A stretch of DNA of 64,000 nucleotides from Opisthocomus hoazin (lineage: Eukaryota > Chordata > Aves > Opisthocomiformes > Opisthocomidae), in assembly GCF_030867145.1 (NCBI RefSeq), contig NC_134419.1:75951403-76015402 (forward strand), given 5' to 3'. Shown in pieces: positions 24,801 through 37,296 of this stretch. Numbering within the stretch: the stretch's first letter is position 1; each line of letters begins with the position of its first letter. A program made the position numbers and the translations under genes. The notes below the pieces were generated by a model. That model searched no databases and was not told the DNA's origin. It worked only from the letters and a program-made list of their open reading frames with translations.

Positions 24801-27800
24801 GGTCACCTCGTGGTCTAAGCGCAATTACATCGTGCCCTAATTTTCACAGGACTCTCTTAAAAGGGGCTTAAACTGTCAAGGTCTACAAGTCAATCAAAGT
24901 GATGGTATTTTCCCATTGTCAGGTGCTACTCAGAACGAATAAGGGTTAAAAGACTGAGACCTCAAATGCGCAGCTGATCCTGAGCAGAAAAGCAATTGGG
25001 TGGAAGCATGATGTATATTCAACTTCTAGCTAAAGTCATTACACTGAAAGTAAAGTAGCTCAGGGAGTGCCCATTGCCCAAATCCAATTTTCATACCAAT
25101 GTGTTACTGAGAGTACAAATCACTGAAAATTTGCCAATCCAAAGCTAATATTCAGAAAAGCCTTTCCAGTAAAACTGAAAACAGCCTTTCAGTTAGCAAT
25201 GCTGCTCTCCCAATAAAGTGTATGTGAAATAAAACCCACATAATTTCAATAAATAAAACAAAGCACAAAGAAAAGATGGTTATAAGAATACCGGTAAGAG
25301 GAATCGTATGCTAAACCTGAGTGCATGGAAAGAAACCCTTTTTGAATGCTTACTCCCCTGCTGAGTAAGAAGCGAAATAAATCTTCACGCATAGTCAAGG
25401 ACCAATGGGTTTCTTGGTGGGAAAAAAGCCAGCTGGTTGAGTTTTACCAATGGAAAGGGGGAGTGTGGGAGCACTGTGGAACCATAAATCCCAGCAAAGC
25501 CTAAAGTTCGTCTGCTAAAGTTACTTTCCTCCACCTCATAATTCCACTTCCCGGCATATATGACATGTTTACCTGCCTCCTTTTCTGCCAGATTCACCTC
25601 CATATTTCTTCCTGTCTATTCCCGTATGGGATGACTTGGATGTAGTTCTCAGATACCTCACATGTCCCATGTGGAAAGGCTATGCTGGTGGTGCGGTCTG
25701 TAAAGTGCCCTTCTCCTCCGTGTCTTCATCTGCCTCACCAGCTTTTGGTGGAGATCTCTCCTGAGGTCGTAGACTTACAGGTTTTGATATCAATTAGTGA
25801 TTAGCTTTCTAAATGCGATATCCCAATGCATAACTATCTTTAACTTCCCTGGGACATGCGTGTGTGAGTACCTGGTTTACCCCCTAGGAGAAAGCAGCTC
25901 GCTGGCACGATCTGGAAGCTGAGTGTGGAGCATGTCCCACAGCCCCAGCCAGAGTCTTTGTTGCAATCAATAAATAATGCTATGAAAACAATGTTTAGTG
26001 CCTTTTCACATTAATCCTTGTAAGTGAGGTCAACGGTAATCAGGTGGCTAGCACAATTAATTCCAGTAGCAAAAAACCAAGATGTCAGTGAATAAGAAAA
26101 GAAGGTTAGAGAAAGTCTGGATAAACTACATGTTTCCCAGTCATCAGGTCCTGGTGATTTATGTGTTGGAGACCTTACTTGGAAAATAAACCAAACACTG
26201 CTAAGGGGTAGACTGGTGATGCACTGGGGCAGATTGGTTAGTGCAGGTGTGGGATGTCCCTGGCCAGGGACCTTTAGACAAAAGTCTGTCAGGATGCCTA
26301 CTGGTGCTGCAGGGCAAGGAGGTGAGCTGCGTAGTACCTTGAGATCCTCTTTAGAGCTCTAACTTATGATGAATAATTATTGGAGGATATTTAAGGCTAT
26401 ATTTGAAATTTGATTTGCAGATCAAGGGTGATCTGCAAGGACTGATCTAAGAATAGGGCTTGAACTGGGAATATGGTTATAAAATGGGCATTATCTAATT
26501 CTTGAAAAAAAGCCAAATATATTGAAAGACAAATTCATTAAAATTCTGATTAAACCTATGCAAAAAAAGGGCTTTGATATTATGATTCAAACCTATAAAT
26601 ATGAGTGAATGTTTCTACTTTTGCATATGGTTATTTCTTCGGTCAGTTCAGGTGGGAATTCCAGAAAAGTGGAGCTGGTTTGATGCAGATGCTCCAGTAC
26701 TGACACAGCCTGGCATTACCCAGCACAGCATTTGACGGAGTTCTTATTAGGCATGATATCTGCTCCAAAGGAGAGGTGTTTTTTTTTGAAACTGTATTTG
26801 GAAATCAAGCAGCTCAATGCAAAAGCAAATCTTATTTCCATCGGTGCAGGTTGATTGCTGAGAGTGAATATGGTGCTTTATGAAACAGGAAGAACAATCT
26901 CCGCCTCAAGAAATATGCATGTTAACTACATTATTTTGCATATTTTAATATTCTGAGACATTTGATCCAAATAACTACAAACTTCTCTTTAATATGGTAG
27001 TTGACAACCTGACTATTGGTAATTTGCAGCTGATGGAGGAAGACTGAAGAAGACTGTTTCAGTGGAAGACTGTTTCAAAACATGATTTAAGTGGTACTCT
27101 GGGATTTATAATCCTCAAACGGTCTCAGTTCAAATGCTTTTGTCTCCAAGCAGAAGGAAAGTGCTGTGGAGATGCCAGCCTAACGTACTTGTCCTGAGCT
27201 TGGGGTGGGGGAGACTGGATGGTTTTCTTCCCGTGCTATCAGGAAAAATAAAATCTCTGCAGGCCACTGCAGTGCACATGTGCTGCCACCAGATTTACAC
27301 AGCTGCGATTGTCTGCAATTCGGTAAGCATTTCTTCTGACGATGCCTCAGAAAGAGAATCTAGTTCACTCCCTCCAGGCTACACAGAGCTAACTGGGATG
27401 GAAAAGAGTAAGCAAATAAGTGGAAAACAGCCAGCAGAGGAGAAAGAGCGGATGGCATCCCCAGCCTGCTAGGAAAGCAGAGTGCAATGCGTTGCGAGAA
27501 AGGTTTCCGTGAAACTGCCAGAGCAGAGGGCAGCCAGCTGAGCTTGTTAAATGCACCTTTTCTGATGAATATATATTGTGCTTGTCGTTCAAAGAGGTTG
27601 TTTCTCCAAGGGAATGCTTCTTCCCCAAATACAACCCAGCAAACGGGAACAGAAATATCATTAAACCGCTGCTGCTTGGACAGGGTGTACCAGGGCTATG
27701 TGGCATTTGCTTACTTCCCCACGCTAATGTGAAAGGACGTGATTTCAGTGCCTACACGGCCTGGTATTCCTCTGCAGTGTGCACTCAAGCGTTCAACCTT

Positions 27801-28308
27801 TCTGTTACCGTTTGAGTCATTTTATGATACCTCTATTATTAGCAATACCTGAGCAGAGCAAACAGAGCATATCCTTTTAGTGGAATTGGTTTTGCACTTA
27901 ACCTATTGGTTTATTTATTTGTGAACACTCTGGCTGAAGGAACTTATTAAAAAATAACTCTGGGATACAATCCTGAAACTGATGGCATAGAGTATTCATA
28001 AAAATCTAACAGCATCATCTCGCTGCCATAAATTCAACATTGTAATGGATTTAAAAAATATGTGTGTGTTTATCTGTGTTGTATTCCCAGTTTGGTGGGT
28101 TTCACTTTCTTAATAGTTGTGTTTATGGTCTTGCTCAGCATGGTAGACCTGACTCATTTGAGAAGTAAATTAAAATAGCAGTGGATTTCTGTGGCCTCCC
28201 TAAAGAGCCAGAGAGCGTGGGAGGAGGGCAAGGCAGGGCAGATGTGTGCCAGGGCTGGTGAAGGACTTTCTCAGCTATTTTCTGTCCTGTGCATTAGCAG
28301 ATCCACAC
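18828..28308. other. Non-coding interval, no gene recognised
   Basis: About 9.5 kb of AT-rich DNA. Open frames are short, overlapping and unrecognised. Around 26,910-26,950 there are octamer-like ATATGCAT and TTTGCATA motifs, which are POU-type sites; their function is not demonstrated. I saw no CR1 copies, RNA genes or long tandem arrays here, making it the largest CR1-free block with 11.9-29.1 kb taken together. Confidence 0.55.
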
Positions 28309-28863
28309 ATGGCAGCAGCCATGGATGTCTGTAAGAGAGAAGTGCTGCAAACCCATGCCTGGCTTGCCTTGTGCCAGGGCCCTGTCTGGGGAAGCTGCAA
28401 GGGGTTTGAACTGATCATGTGTAGGGGAAGCCAGGTCTCATGGAATCCAAGGAGCATTCAAGATCACAGAGACCTGTTCCTTCCCTGGCTGAGGGGCTCA
28501 TGCAGCTTCACCCTGCACCAACTCACTGCTGCTGGGTGCTGCAATGAGGTCCAAGGCAGTTGGTATTGCCTTGGCAACTCAGCAAGGGGCTTCTCCTTGC
28601 AAAAATTACCAAGCTCATTTTTGTTGCTGGCACAATTTCAAACTATAGGAGCAATTTTTGTGCCTGAACTAAGTGCTTGTGCTATTTCAGTCCTTCTGGG
28701 CTGCCTCTGCTGGCCCCTGAGCTGCCCCACACCACCACCACCAGTCCCAAAGGAGCTCTCAGACACCCTGGGGTGTGAGAATAGCACTAGATACCTATGT
28801 CTGAGGTCATTAAATATTCTCTGGCAGACTCGTTCGTACACGAGAACAACTGGAAATGAGTAA
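28309..28863 (+). other. Orphan open reading frame, 184 codons, probably chance
   Basis: From the ATG at 28309 the frame stays open to a stop at 28861-28863. A second ATG 12 bases later (28321) has G at -3 and G at +4, a better start context. The peptide is rich in Cys, Leu, Trp and Ser, has a TPPPPVPKEL stretch, no signal peptide and no domain I recognise. No intron borders or promoter were identified. Length is its only support, so chance is the first explanation. Confidence 0.12.
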
Positions 28864-29150
28864 ATGTAAAAGTAAGAGAGAAAAATAAAATAAGCAACAC
28901 CGAGCTGCTCAGGATAGACATGAAAGTCGATACCTTTCACCAGTCTGGTGTAAGGGCCAATTTACTGAGACATCCCCTGCAATTAGCAGTCTTTCCTCCC
29001 TGCCCTGAAGCTCTCTGGTAGGTGGCTGAGATGATAGCTCCTCTGGTTGGTCTCTGTATGATAGCTCAGCCCTCTGAGTTCTTTTCCTTAATAATCTTAG
29101 TGATACTAATTTCCCCAAGTTAAAGAGAGGTAGGGGCTGGGAGAATTTAA

Positions 29151-29405
29151 CAGGCACAAACTGAAGCACAGGAAGTTCTGCCTGAACACGAGGAAGAGCT
29201 TCTTCCCTCTGAGGGTGACAGAGCCCTGGCCCAGGCTGCCCAGGGAGGTTGTGGAGTCTCCTTCTCTGGAGATATTCCAGACCCACCTGGAAAAGGTCCT
29301 GTGCAGCCTGCTCTGGGTGACCCTGCTTCAGCAGGAGGGTTGGACTAGATGACCCACAGAGGTCCCTTCCAACCCCTAACATTCTGTGATTCTGTGATTC
29401 TGTGA
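29151..29405 (+). mobile_element. CR1 LINE 3' fragment
   Basis: It begins near CAGGCACAAACTGAAGCACA and ends with three ATTCTGTG-type octamers, covering only the last 255 or so bases of the element. The internal phrases GAGGGTGACAGAGCCCTGGC and GGAGATATTCCAGACC match the copies at 8.4 kb and 53 kb. It is strongly 5'-truncated, as is usual for CR1, and non-functional. Confidence 0.95.
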
Positions 29406-32400
29406 ATCAAGGCAAGAAGAAGCAGTCTTCAACGCTAAAGCTCTTTACTTTCCCATTAAGCTTTCTCTAAACCTCGTAGCATTTGCTGCCTATTTCAAGG
29501 GCCAGATTGTGCTACCCGTGCTCAGCTAACGCGTTGTACCTTTCCATCCCAAAGTGGTCCCTCTGCATGAGCTGAAGCTGTTGCTCGTGGCGTTTTCGCA
29601 GTGACAGTGCCCGCTTCTCCATTGGCAGCGAGGAGCTCTGGGAGCAGCACCCGCACAGCTCACCATCCCGGCGTTTCTCACCGCACCTGCAAGGGCACCA
29701 GCCTGAAAGCGCGAGCACCTTGCATGTGTAAAAAAATCTATCATTGCTCTCTTTGTTTAGGTTGGGATTTTTACTGGAGCTTCAGACACCCCAAATCTGC
29801 TACATTTCTGTAGGATTTGTGTGCCTGATTCCCTCCAGCTCCTTTGACAGCCCTCTCCTCCGTTCCTACTGCAGCTAGCTCTCAGCAGCTGTAAGCCTTT
29901 CATCTAACTTGGCAATTACCTTGCTATTAGCATGATTTCCCATAAGATCTCGTCCTCCATTAAGCTCCTAAAAGAAAACAGTATTAAAATACTTTATAAC
30001 TTTGTATATACTTTATAACCCTTGCTGCCAAGATAAAATGATTCACAGTATCTTTGGGCAATCTCACCCTTCTGTAGCACATATAATAAAGTTATTATGG
30101 AAGTCTTTAAAATAGGAGTGCGTCTTTTTAAAATATGCTTGCAAATAAGCAGAATTTATGAACAAAATGTGCCTTCTGCAGTTATTTCTAGTCTTGCAGA
30201 TTTAAAGCAATATCACTTGGAGCTTACTAATATACCTCTCCAAAATCTCTCCTGCATCACCTCAGCTGGCTGGCTGCAGGACGGTTTTAGCAAAGCCCTC
30301 TCCACAGAGGATGACCAAGTTTTGGGTGCTTTCCTGTGGGGGGTAGGAGGCAGAACTGAAAATCCAGTGAGTAATGACAGTCATGAAACCTGCTGCTAAC
30401 GAACTGAGCCGCACTGAGCAGTGAGACGCGCTGCTGCCCGCTCCCACCGACGGCCCCGCTTGCTGCTGAGCAACCCTAAGCAGATTGCTCCCGAAGAGAA
30501 GAAATTCAGACAGGGAACAGCAAATCCAGCTGCTCTCATGCCTCATTATATCCTTCATTTGGCTTTAGGCATATGATTCTACCGCACTTTATGCGAGGTA
30601 CTAATCAGGCAGTACCTAGGTTGGGGTTTGAAAAGCAGATCCTCTCCCTGCTGTTTCATCGCTCATGCACAGGGGTTGTTTTTCCCCTGATGAGCATCGC
30701 TTTAGTATCACCTGTGGCTCTTTTCATCACATGTAACAAAAGGAACATCACGGCTTGCTGAGATGAGTCAGCAGTGAAGGCCTACCAGTCCTGTTCTCCA
30801 AATTTACTTCTACAATGAGTGCATTGGGTCTTTGCCTCCAGGCTCCTCATGAGCTTGGGCCAATTCACAGAGAGGGGAAAAATCCTTCCTGCTCTCTTCT
30901 AACATCCAGACCTCACAGGTTCCATCTCTGGTGCGGGTTAGGGCAGCCTGGCAGAACAGTTTCCTCCAGTTTTGTGCTCTCTCTCCGTAACTGAGTCTAT
31001 TGCACAAGAATCAGGAGCTAATAAATGCCAAGCGGGGTGAGCTTGGAAGGGGACAAATGGCTGCGCCTGGCTAAAGCCAACAGTGCCCATCCAAACTCTC
31101 TGCAGGCATCCCATTTCAGCTTGTGGTATCCCACTGTAGTGACACGTCTCCCCGCGAAAATGCAGAGGGTCACACCCAGCACCGCTTCCCCCACACCGCC
31201 GGGACAAGGCTCCTGGTTTGCAGAGCTGGCGAAGGAGCCTTTAGCAAACCTTCACCAGCTGGTGACAGCGAAATGGGCTGTTAGCTAAGAGGTTTCCTCA
31301 CAGTTACTCTTGCTCTACTCTCCATTAGCGATTAACACTCTGCCCTCCCGGAGAAGGGTTAACATTTCCTTTGTACCGGTTGACATTTTCCAATCTTCCT
31401 AAGCTGCTCCCTGTAGGCAGCATGCCACAAACTGTTAGATTTCCTCCCTAAAGTGACTCGTCACCGAAAGAGCAACAGGGCAACGGGCGGTCAAGAGACT
31501 TACCACTTACAGTTACCACATCCTCGCTCCTATTTCTGTATCTAAAACCGCCCGGATCAATCTAGATCTCTCTGACTTGCTCTCTCCCTAGGTCTCCCAT
31601 GATAGCCATCCCCATTGCGCTGCAACGCTTTTCTGCTACAGGTAGCAACTCATAACTAAACAAGGTATTTCTGCCCAGTACATTGTGTATTTATGTTACA
31701 TACACAGGACGTATTTTGCTTGTATCAAGTAATCTTGTTTGATGGCACATCAGTACCTGCTCTTTGCTGTGTTAAACCGTTGCTCTCGTGTACTGTATTA
31801 CAGGAGAGGATGAAATGCTGAGTGCAATGCGGTGTTATTTCTAACACCTTCCCGCTTCTTGGAAACAACCTGCAGGCAGTTACAAAGATGTTGACCTCTA
31901 CACTATTTCATACGCACACTTTAAAGTGACTTCAGCAACTGAGACCAAAAAGAGGCTTTTGCTCTTCTGAGCGAAGAAAGAAGAATGAGAGGAGGAGCTG
32001 ACACACAGCAGCTCTCCTCTCCCGGGAGCAGCAAGCCCAGTGCCTCCACAGAGCAGCAAGGTTCAGCAAACCAATGTCTTTACAATGCTTGCTGCACAAG
32101 CTAGTTACCAACCTGGAAATCCCAACATGTCTCCAGGGAGACTGAAGAAGAACCTACCAGCACAGATTCCTGCAGTTTGGGCAATCTGACGCTTACCTGC
32201 AGGGATGCTCCAGCCCAGGCATCACGTAGCTTCGGCTCCGCTTCGTGCACTGCAGCGATACCTCCCCGAGTCTGTGATCCATGTCCAGTGGCTGGTGCGC
32301 TGCCTGGGCACATCTCTTGATCTTTTCCAGGGAAAACTGTTTTTGAATTCTGCTGAATTTATATTCTGGGACAGTTGTGAGTTTACTGGCTAATACTGCG

Positions 32401-35400
32401 CTCCTGGAGCCTTTGAGAAGTATCACATTTGTGGCTCATTTAATCTGCATATTTGTAGTAGTATTATTTTAGGTCGACTGTTATCATCATTCCAGATAAA
32501 CACTTTATTTTCTTATCTGTACCCAGTTGCTACAAGCTATCTGATGTTACACCAGGATCTTTACCCTCCTTAGCTTTAAGCTTTCTATTTACTCCTTAGC
32601 ACACTTTAGGGGACTGTAAAGAAAAGAAAAATATGGACTATAAGGTACTTTTCGAGTATAGCAGACCACGGGAAGTGAATTTGATCTTTCACTGATTTTA
32701 TTTAAATTCATTTTATAACTAGGGCGTGAGAGGTTATTGCTATTTAGACCATGGTGTTGGGGCTGTCCAGATTTCTTGGTGTAGACATTCATCTAGTTAA
32801 ATGTATTTAATGTGCCAAAAGACCTTTTAAATGTGTTCTTTGATGTAATGTAGAATAGCAGAAATACATGTTAGAACAGCAGCAATGCAAGTTCTTTTTC
32901 TTTATGATTTTTGCTGTAAATCAAAAACCCAAACGTGCTTGAAATATTTATTCTGCCCGTTCTTCAGATCAGCTACACCAGTTGTTTTAAAAAAACAGAA
33001 CACATAACAATCTTTAGTCCTTCTAACCCATCTCAAGTGTTAAAAGAAATATGGGACTAGCTGAGAACTGATCTGTAATTTCAATTATTTGCCTAAAATG
33101 TTCATGTACTTAGCTGAAATAACTTAGATATTAGTCCTAAATTCTTCTACAATTTGCTCCTAGAGCTGAAAAATACCTGGAGAGTACACACAGAACACCA
33201 AACCCTATGGATCTTTAAGATGAGTTACACTGGAGGTAAAAGCTTTAACATAATGATCTTTCAGAATGTGGAAGCCAAGATAGACATAGCAGAGAGAAGA
33301 CAGATAGGCAAAATAAAGAAAAAAATAAATTACACCAGGCAGTGCCCCAGGGTGCTGGTTGAGTGCTTTTGCATTCCTTTTGAATTTTTGTTCCTTTTTA
33401 AGTAAAAGGCTTTTTTTTTTCTAAATCCAAACAGGACAGTATTCTTTACAGGAGCTCATTTCAAGGCAAAGAAAAAAGCTGAGCAGAATGGAAAAGCTTC
33501 AGCAACAGAAGTTGAGAGACATAAGAACACGCAAGGACTGTGAAATCCGATCGTGCCTCACAGCCCCACAAAAGCAGCTTCGCTTGCAGCTCCTCCCGCC
33601 ACTGCTGATTCCTGCTGTGGCTTCTGCAGCACGCAACGGTGGAGCGAGTACACCTAATTCGTGACTCTGCTTAGTGGTGAGCTCTGTGACAACGACAATA
33701 TTGCCGGGATTTGCTAGCTCTTCTTTATAAGCGGAAAGCTCAAACATGGAGAAAAATGAGGAGTGTGCAAAAGTGTTATGGGAGACCCAAACAAGGGAAA
33801 GGGAGGAAGAGGTGTGAAAGGACAGAGAGGCTCTAGAGGGACAGGGAAACTGGGAGGCTGGAGTTTGTGTGAGTGCATAGATATCCACCAGGTGTTGGAA
33901 AACACCCTTCTCAAATCTGGGAAAACCTAAACACTGAGCATCCAGTTTAAACCACTGCCCGTCAGGGTACGGATCAAGGGCTCAGAGGGATCAGTGGGAT
34001 GTTTTCCATAGGTTGAAGGGGCAGCTGGACCAGGCTCATAGTCTCAATAAGTTCACAGTGCCAAACAGTAAGGTGCATCATGCCTTCCAGCACCCTGATA
34101 GTCTCTTTCTTTCTTCCATATACTATTTTATTACACTGAAAATTGACTGTGATACTTCAGACATAACTGCACATTTCAACAGATATTTAGTGGATGCTGT
34201 AGATTATAGGACTATGTAGTGGAGTATCCACAGAAGAGGGAAGCAGTCCCAAATATTATTCTTCAGTGTCTATAAAAGCCTAGAATATTTTAAGCTGTGT
34301 ACTCTTCTGTACTGATTAATCCTTCAGTGCAAATTGGTGGGTAATGCTGACAATTAGTTACTTCGACTCTGCTTTATTTCCTTCAATTTAGACAGTTAAA
34401 TATAGATATGAAGTTAGACAATTACACTGCAGTTGGGAGATGTACTATAAACTGATGAGATAATGTCTAAATTTATTAGTAAACCTGCATAAAACTTTCT
34501 TTAGATGCAAAATATTTTTTTTATTACTGTGTAATTATTCATTAAATGCCATCTGTTAAGAGTCAAGTAAATAAAATGTGAACAAGTGTAGGATAACACC
34601 CAAAGTCAACTCATTTCAAAATAATTTTCTTGAAAGGGTTCTCTGGAAATAAATACATTTTATTTAAGCCAGTAATACTTGTCACACAAATGTGAGGGGG
34701 AGAGAGGATAATGTTTGCTGAGGGTTTTATTGTGAAAATAAAAACATTTTTGTTTCCAAATATCATTTTCATGTTGGCTTTTGAGAATCAACCATAACAT
34801 TTTACCCACACTCTCCTAGAGCACAGGGATATTTAAGCTTTTAGCAAGTTCATGGCAAAGCAAAACTCACCATTTCTGTTCTGTTTGACACATTTCCCAG
34901 GCTTTCACTGTCAATTATTTCTCATTCTAATTGTAAACGTGAACTTAGCTGGATTTAATGCATGTGACTGCTTTTTCCACGTGAAATAGGACCACAGTGA
35001 GGTTTGACAGACCACAGAGACGCTGCCATTAGAAATCCTCTCCTGAAATGAAGAGGTAGGAGAATGCAGTGGTGCATTGCTTACGCAGAGGAGTTCATCT
35101 CTGTACATTTGAACACTCTTTAAACAGCAGAATCCTTTACATAAGGGACATATGTGCTCCTCAGCTGCCGTGGGGGAAGCTGCAGCTGGAGGGACTGAAA
35201 GCTGCTTGCTCTGGCTATTCAGCAGAAATGTTGCAGAACTGGGAACGATCTGGATCCTCTGCTCCTTCTTGAGGTTCCGCAGTCACCTCCCTGCTGCTGA
35301 CCTGGCATCCATGCCAACCGGTGCCACTTTCTTTAGGAAAGCCAGGAGTTTGGGGCACGATTAATCCAGCTGCATTTTTTCATCCCACCTGCCAGTTAAG

Positions 35401-36583
35401 CAGCAAGGGTTGCCGTACATAAACATTTTTTCAGAAATCTGATATTATTGCCTACTGCCAATTAGGTTTAGCATAAGCATTTTTTCCCAGTTCTTTTTCC
35501 ACTCCATGGAAAAGCCTGATGTTTTTCTTCCTAAGCCCAGCTGAAAAGTCAGCAAGCTGTGTGATTTTCAGAATGGAAAACTGAAAAAAGCATGGATATG
35601 GCAAAACACTGGGTTTTAGCTTTTTAAATGGAAGCAAAAGATTGGGACGTGCCCAAGTCAAAGTGTTTAATTTGGATTCATTGAACTGAACCAAAACTCT
35701 GCATTGCAGTCTGGTTTGACACAAGATGCCCACTACATCTGAATGTTGTTTCCCCAGACTCATGATGGTTCACAGGCACCAAGCTGACAGGTTCACAGAC
35801 ACCTCTGCAGGTCCAGCAAAGAAATGTTACTAAAACACAGTGATGGCAGCTGCAAGGAAAGGTTAGAGTTGCAGGAAAGAGGTGAGTTGCTTTGCTTGTT
35901 AAGAGAAGAACTAGAGGTTTTTAAACCAGTCTGTTCGTTAAGCCTATATTACACTGGACATGGTATTGAGGACTTCTACCCTATTTTGAACCATTTGCCA
36001 TTCCTTCCTAAGCCTGTTTTATTCTACAGAACTGGAAATCTTTCCTTGTGTGTCTGTATCGCACAAACCACTTGAGTGTGTTTTTGCCCTTATCCAAAAT
36101 CCTCTTTGAAATATCACTCTTATTGAATTCGAATGGCAGTCTATACCTACACAGTTTATTAAATATTGAATGATTACCTTTGCTTGGTAATTGGATGAGT
36201 ATCTTGAGGCTGATAAATTTCATATAAAAAGCTGAATAAAATACTCACTTCTAATTAAACTAACTAAATGAACTCTAAATCTTCTAATGTATCTTACCTA
36301 GCACAGTCGTCTTCTTGCACTTAAAATTACAACTAGAACAACAAGGGCCACACAAATATAAAACTCTTTCTGTTAAATAAATCATTGCTGTTTAGGAAGA
36401 TTGTTCATGTTTATGAACAGAAACCAATTTTGAAAGAATTAGAGTACTTACAGAAATCCATGACTCTGTGTAATTAAGGCTGCTGGGGCAATAAATAAAC
36501 TAGAAGCACAGGAACACAACTACTTTTCTGAAATGTGATGTCATATTTTACAGAAGATAGGAAAAATGTGCTTTCCTTTGGGT
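29406..36583. other. Non-coding interval, no gene recognised
   Basis: About 7 kb without a recognisable gene. A small CpG-containing patch lies at about 29,560-29,720 and another at 30,400-30,470; both are too short to call islands. The open frames are short and on both strands. No mobile element or RNA gene was identified. Confidence 0.5.
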
Positions 36584-36620
36584 ATTTCTTAGGAATAAGA
36601 ATCTGGAATTTCTTAGGAAT

Positions 36621-37014
36621 TTCAGCCTGGAGAAGAGAAGGCTGCAGGGAGACCCGATTGCATCATTTCAGTACTTAAAGGGAGCCTATAGGAAAGATGG
36701 GGACAATCTTTTTAGTAGAGACAGCAGTGACAGGACGAGGGGTAATGGTTTTAAACTAAAACAGGGTAGGTTTAGGCTAGATATAAGGAAGAAATTCTTT
36801 ACAATGAGGGTGGTGAAACACTGGAACCGGTTGCCCAGAGAGGTAGTGGAGGCCCCATCCCTGGAAACATTCAAGACCAGGTTGAACAGGGCTCTGAGCA
36901 ACATGATCTAGTTAGCGGTGTCCCTGCTTGCTGCGGGGGGGGTTGGACTAGATGACCTCTAGAGGTCCCTTCCAACCCAAAACTTTCTATGATTCTATGA
37001 TTCTATGATTCTAA
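36621..37014 (+). mobile_element. CR1 LINE, 5'-truncated copy
   Basis: It starts at TTCAGCCTGGAGAAGAG and runs through GGAAGAAATTCTTTACAATG and TTGGACTAGATGACC to three ATTCTATG octamers. The truncation point is sharp. Directly before it, the 13-mer ATTTCTTAGGAAT is present twice (36584-36596 and 36608-36620), the second copy touching the first CR1 base. A second CR1 3' end follows about 130 bp downstream in the same orientation. Confidence 0.95.
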
Positions 37015-37145
37015 GAGGTCAAACTCTTAACATTGGTCTCAGCCTAGCCTTCAAATTTGAATTGGTCTTGACTTTCCTTTCTCTGAATGCATTTACTCAG
37101 CTAAGACAGAAAGCATGTTACAGAGTTCCATATTTGCTCTCTTTG

Positions 37146-37296
37146 TGAGGGACAGAAGTATTCAAGGCCAGGTTGGATGGGGCTTTGAGCAACCTGGTCT
37201 GGTGCAAGGTGTCCTTGCCCAAGGCAGGGGGGTTGGAATGAGATGATCTATAAGGTCCGTTCCAACCCAAACCATTCTATGATTCTATGATGATTC
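37146..37296 (+). mobile_element. CR1 LINE short 3' end
   Basis: It begins near GTGAGGGACAGAAGTATTCA and ends in ATTCTATGATTCTATG plus a variant octamer ATGATTCTGTG. Only about 150 bases remain. It has its own 3' end, so it is a separate insertion from the copy ending at 37014, not a broken piece of it. Confidence 0.92.
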
